From Oryzias latipes (taxonomy: Eukaryota > Chordata > Actinopteri > Beloniformes > Adrianichthyidae): a stretch of 64,000 nt of DNA. Position numbers and translations under genes: made by a program. Positions 58,798 to 64,000 of the stretch are shown one piece after another. The stretch spans positions 2,002,001 to 2,066,000 of the forward strand of contig NC_019867.2 of assembly GCF_002234675.1 (NCBI RefSeq). Reading direction: 5' to 3'. The notes beneath the pieces were generated by a model that was given only the letters and a program-made list of their open reading frames with translations, did not search any database and was not told where the DNA came from. The first letter of the stretch is position 1. Every line of letters starts with the position of its first letter.

Positions 58798-60303
58798 ACC
58801 AATTAGTAGAGATTTCGTACACATCCCATATTCATGTCACTGCTTTTTCTTGTTTGTAAATTTAGAGTCTATGTCTTTCATTTTGTTTTTTACTACAGCT
58901 AGATCATTCATTTTTACGTATTTATGTATTAAAGCCATTAACATACATCATTATTGAATTAGCATTCTGACAGGCAAAGCTAAGGTGTAAGATTGGCTAG
59001 GTCAGCACGTTAGCATTGTTCCTGCCTGGCAGAGACGCTCACTTCATTTTCTCCGCTCTTCATTTTCTATCAGCTGTAAAGAGCCACGTTTTGTTATTAA
59101 AATGAGCAGAAAGAAAATTCAACGACAGCTGTTTATTTGTTGGTGAGCGATAACACTTATTCACACGGCCAGTCTGCCCTCCACTGTGGCAAGATCCTTG
59201 CAAATGTAAATAGACTGTCCTTGCAGCATAATCAAATGAAAATTAAAGTACAAATGCACCGATTTAATTCATTCAGAATGGGTGAATTTAATTATGCAGA
59301 CAAAGCGGGTGAAATGCATCATGGGATAAGGACAGCAACAAGTAATTTAGCTTATGCAGGCAGAGTAACTTCTTCTTTACAGATAATGCTACATGGTTGA
59401 TATTCACTATTCAGCATGAAAAAAAAAGTATTTGAAAGAGCCAAAAATCATCTCCCACATCATGGGAGAATGATTTAAGTATTTAAAGCGCAGCTTTACA
59501 GTTTCATATGTTTACAAGACATAAATACTTCTTTTTTAAATTAGGAAAATGGTTAACTTTTGATAAAATAGGATCATGTTTGCACAAAGTCAACAATTTA
59601 CCCACTGAGCCCTCAAATTAAGTGCAAAACCCTGTTAAACAATGAAGATTTAACAAATTAAAACAAAACAAAATGTACAATCTGTCTAAACGATATAGAC
59701 TTGTTTTAGATGGTTTAACATTTTTGGTCATGTAAAACAACTGATTAAAATACAACTTCTCTAAAATTGTCACAGAAAAGGCTTGCAATTCTGGATTTCT
59801 TTATTGTAATCCTTGAAATGTCTTTAAACCTTTAACTATCTGCTAAACCAAATTTTTTTCACATTTTGAAAACATCAATTTAGTATATACTCATCCAGAA
59901 CAATAAGAAATTATTTTTACTTTTTTTTGAGGTTGTTAAAGTTATTTTAAAGCAAAAACATGGTCGATGATGGTAAATCTTATTGGAATCGAGCTAAAAC
60001 ACGTCATGCATAGCAGGGAGGTTCTTCTTTATTTGTAAACTTGGTTGTTTAGAGGACGAGATATTCATCAACTTTACGTAATTTCAAGGAATAACATGAC
60101 ACAATTGTTGTCCACAAATTGTGTTCTAATGTAGCGTCAAACCAAAAAGGTTTTATTGTTAGAACAGTACAAATAATACTTCCTTTTTTCTTCAGGCAAG
60201 CTAAACAGTGAAAAAAAATCTGAGATAAAACATTTGAAACAGTAACAAATATCAGGTTTGCTGAAGTGTCGATGTTTGTTTTGGAGCAGATTTTAAGCTA
60301 AAG

Positions 60304-60905
60304 TCAAGACAACACTGTGAAAGTCAGGGAAGCAACATAAAAAAGGATGAAAAAGCCTGGAGGCTTGAAGGCGGACTGAGCAGCATTACTGAGGTCGTTG
60401 GAACACAGAGCCTGCTCCAACATTTCCTGAGTTTCAACACTTATTCCTGAAAAAAAATGCATCTTTTAGACTAATAATTTGTATTTGATCGTATTAAACT
60501 AGATCAATTAAATGTAAATTTACTACGAGGTCTTACCATGTTGGGTCCATTCCCTCCAGGCGTGTAGATATTCAGGGTCATGTACTCCTCCAGAAGCTGC
60601 ATTCATTAAAAAGAAAAAAAACTTTTGAAAGCTTTTCTTGGACATTTAAAACAAATTCTAGTTCCTCGCCTACCTCCAGGATGCTCCATCAGCAAGTGTC
60701 TTAGGTCTCCAAGAGCTCGAGTCAGGTTCTCCAGCTGGTGTTGCAGGTGCAGGTTTTCTTCTTTCAGGGTGTGGATGGTGTCCTGCAGCTCATAGGTTGA
60801 GCTGCCGTTTGAAAGCAGACAGATCCAGCACATGACCACAGTGGCCTGCAAGGTGGAGAACATGATTGTGGATTGGAGCCCTGTTTGGTCTCCTGTCAGC
60901 TCCAC
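60304..60905 (-). CDS. Small coiled-coil protein with GPI-type tail
   Basis: Three exons on the minus strand: 60674-60905, 60537-60596 and 60304-60446. Junctions are GT-AG, phases agree, and the product is 144 residues from the first Met or 130 from the internal Met at 60863. A hydrophobic segment near the N-terminus (FSTLQATVVMCWICLLS) is a signal peptide or membrane anchor. It is followed by sequons (NGS, NLT) and a heptad-like coiled coil (ELQDTIHTLKEENLHLQHQL). The C-terminus is small polar residues (SNAAQS), a spacer and a hydrophobic end (GFFILFYVASLTFTVLS), the layout of a GPI-attachment signal. I do not recognise the gene. It is head to head with pmpca. Confidence 0.7.
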
Positions 60906-61800
60906 AGTGGTCCAAAGTCAAGTGGAAATGTTAAAGTTATTCCAGAGCTGGCCTGCTTTTGTATCGGAATTGATTTGACTAACTGCTCCAGGCTTTCTGG
61001 CCTTTTATAAAAATCAATTTAGCTAATTGAGTCCAAATTGTAGAGACACAGACACAAGCTTTGTTTGAGTTAATGAGTCTTTGTTCAGTGAAACAGCATT
61101 CAAAGAAGCTTCTATTATCAGGGGCCATCAAAAACAGAGGTATTGAACTCTCCACCACTAAGTCTAAAACTTGGTTTAAATTATTTGTGCGCATTTTGTG
61201 CTAAAATGTCACTGACCGGTGTGCCGTGAATCATTGCAAAGTCAGCTAGGCTTTAGTTTTATTGGTCTGAAGCATATTGCTTGGCAGTTTCACCAAGTGC
61301 CAAAGGTTTCAAGAAAAGAAGACAATAAGTCCAGACGCAATGACTCGACTTCAAGACACATCATCTGGAAGAAGAAAAGCCTTTATGAACTTATTTCTCT
61401 ATTCACCGCAGTTTAATTTAATTCAGTTTATTTAAAAGGAAATTATTCCACTGATAGGATTCTCTCAAGGCCCTCCACAAAAATTCAGATCCAACTTTAT
61501 CTCTGTTTCATTGTTAGAAAATAAACAACAAAATTAAATTATTAAATATAACCTAAATAATTCAAGAGTACAACATGGCCAAAATGTTTTAATTTATTTT
61601 AATAATTGTGTATGTGAACCATTTAATTTTTATTGTTAGAAATCGTATAATTTTAGGCAATTCATAAATAAAATACTCAAAATACGTTTTACATAAATCA
61701 AAACTTAAAGCTAAAATAAATAAATAAAACTTAAAGCTAAAATAAATAAACAAATGAATAAAGAAATAAATAGCTTAAAAAAGACATTTCAAAAAGAAAT

Positions 61801-61871
61801 ACCGGAAATACCCTTTCCTCGTCATCGTTATCCGGGTCATCCGGGTTGACTTCCGGTCATTGACAGCAAGG
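61801..61871 (+). promoter_or_regulatory. pmpca promoter with paired ETS/GABP motifs
   Basis: ACCGGAAAT (61801-61809) and, inverted, ACTTCCGGT (61849-61857) lie just upstream of the pmpca start at 61872. ETS/GABP (NRF-2) sites close to the start are typical of nuclear genes for mitochondrial proteins. No TATA box is seen. Confidence 0.55.

Positions 61872-64000
<2,129 letters not shown>

Larger units (their letters stand above)
54300..60303. other. Intergenic DNA rich in simple repeats
   Basis: No gene was recognised between the Ig gene and the small gene at 60304. Listed separately are a poly-C tract, a pentamer array, repeat R3 and a GGAT array. Positions 58850-60300 are AT-rich and featureless apart from scattered short open frames. 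Confidence 0.5.

Noticed and set aside
58330-58957. Open frames of 80-166 codons on both strands
   Set aside because: They are wholly explained by the GGAT tetramer array, which cannot create stops in any frame; the repeated Trp-Met-Asp-Gly or Ile-His-Pro-Ser peptides are artefacts.

Overview
The window is vertebrate nuclear DNA, most likely from a ray-finned (teleost) fish. Genes are split by GT-AG introns, large parts are AT-rich and non-coding, and fish-type repeats are abundant: Tc1-like, PIF/Harbinger-like, tRNA-headed SINEs and L2-like LINE tails. The repeat content reminds me of medaka-type (Oryzias) genomes, but I cannot confirm the species.

Five protein genes can be assembled exon by exon with consistent reading phases. 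(1) lhx6, minus strand, 9670 to 4052: a LIM-homeodomain factor of 308 residues in 8 coding exons. (2) ptgs1 (cyclooxygenase-1), plus strand, 24742 to 36137: 589 residues in 11 exons. (3) A five-Ig-domain, single-pass membrane protein I cannot name, minus strand, 53577 to 39391: 1093 residues in 16 exons. (4) A small protein with a hydrophobic N-terminus, a coiled coil and a GPI-type tail, minus strand, 60905 to 60304: 144 residues in 3 exons, not recognised. (5) pmpca (mitochondrial processing peptidase alpha), plus strand, from 61872 and running off the right edge. Genes 4 and 5 are head to head, under 1 kb apart.

Layout: 1-4051 is the 3' flank of lhx6, with a possible enhancer and a minisatellite. 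9671-24741 is a 15-kb gene-free stretch between lhx6 and ptgs1. It holds transposon relics, candidate regulatory blocks and one strong CTCF-like motif. The ptgs1 introns carry a broken Tc1-like transposon, a reverse-transcriptase scrap, short palindromic MITEs and a minisatellite. The large intron of the Ig gene (44992-49862) holds a nested retroposon stack. An older GC-rich poly(A) element was interrupted by a younger copy of its own family and by a tRNA-type SINE, each with readable target-site duplications. 53578-60303 is gene-poor and rich in simple repeats (a GGAT tetramer array, an ATAGT-like pentamer array and poly-C).

The most noteworthy points are the apparently non-coding, GC-rich, about 2.1-kb retroposon family with target-primed insertion hallmarks; the tetherin-like layout of the small unknown gene; a COX-1 whose side-pocket residues at two of three positions look like COX-2; a GC-AG intron in the Ig gene; and several unnamed dispersed repeat families present in two or three copies inside this one window.
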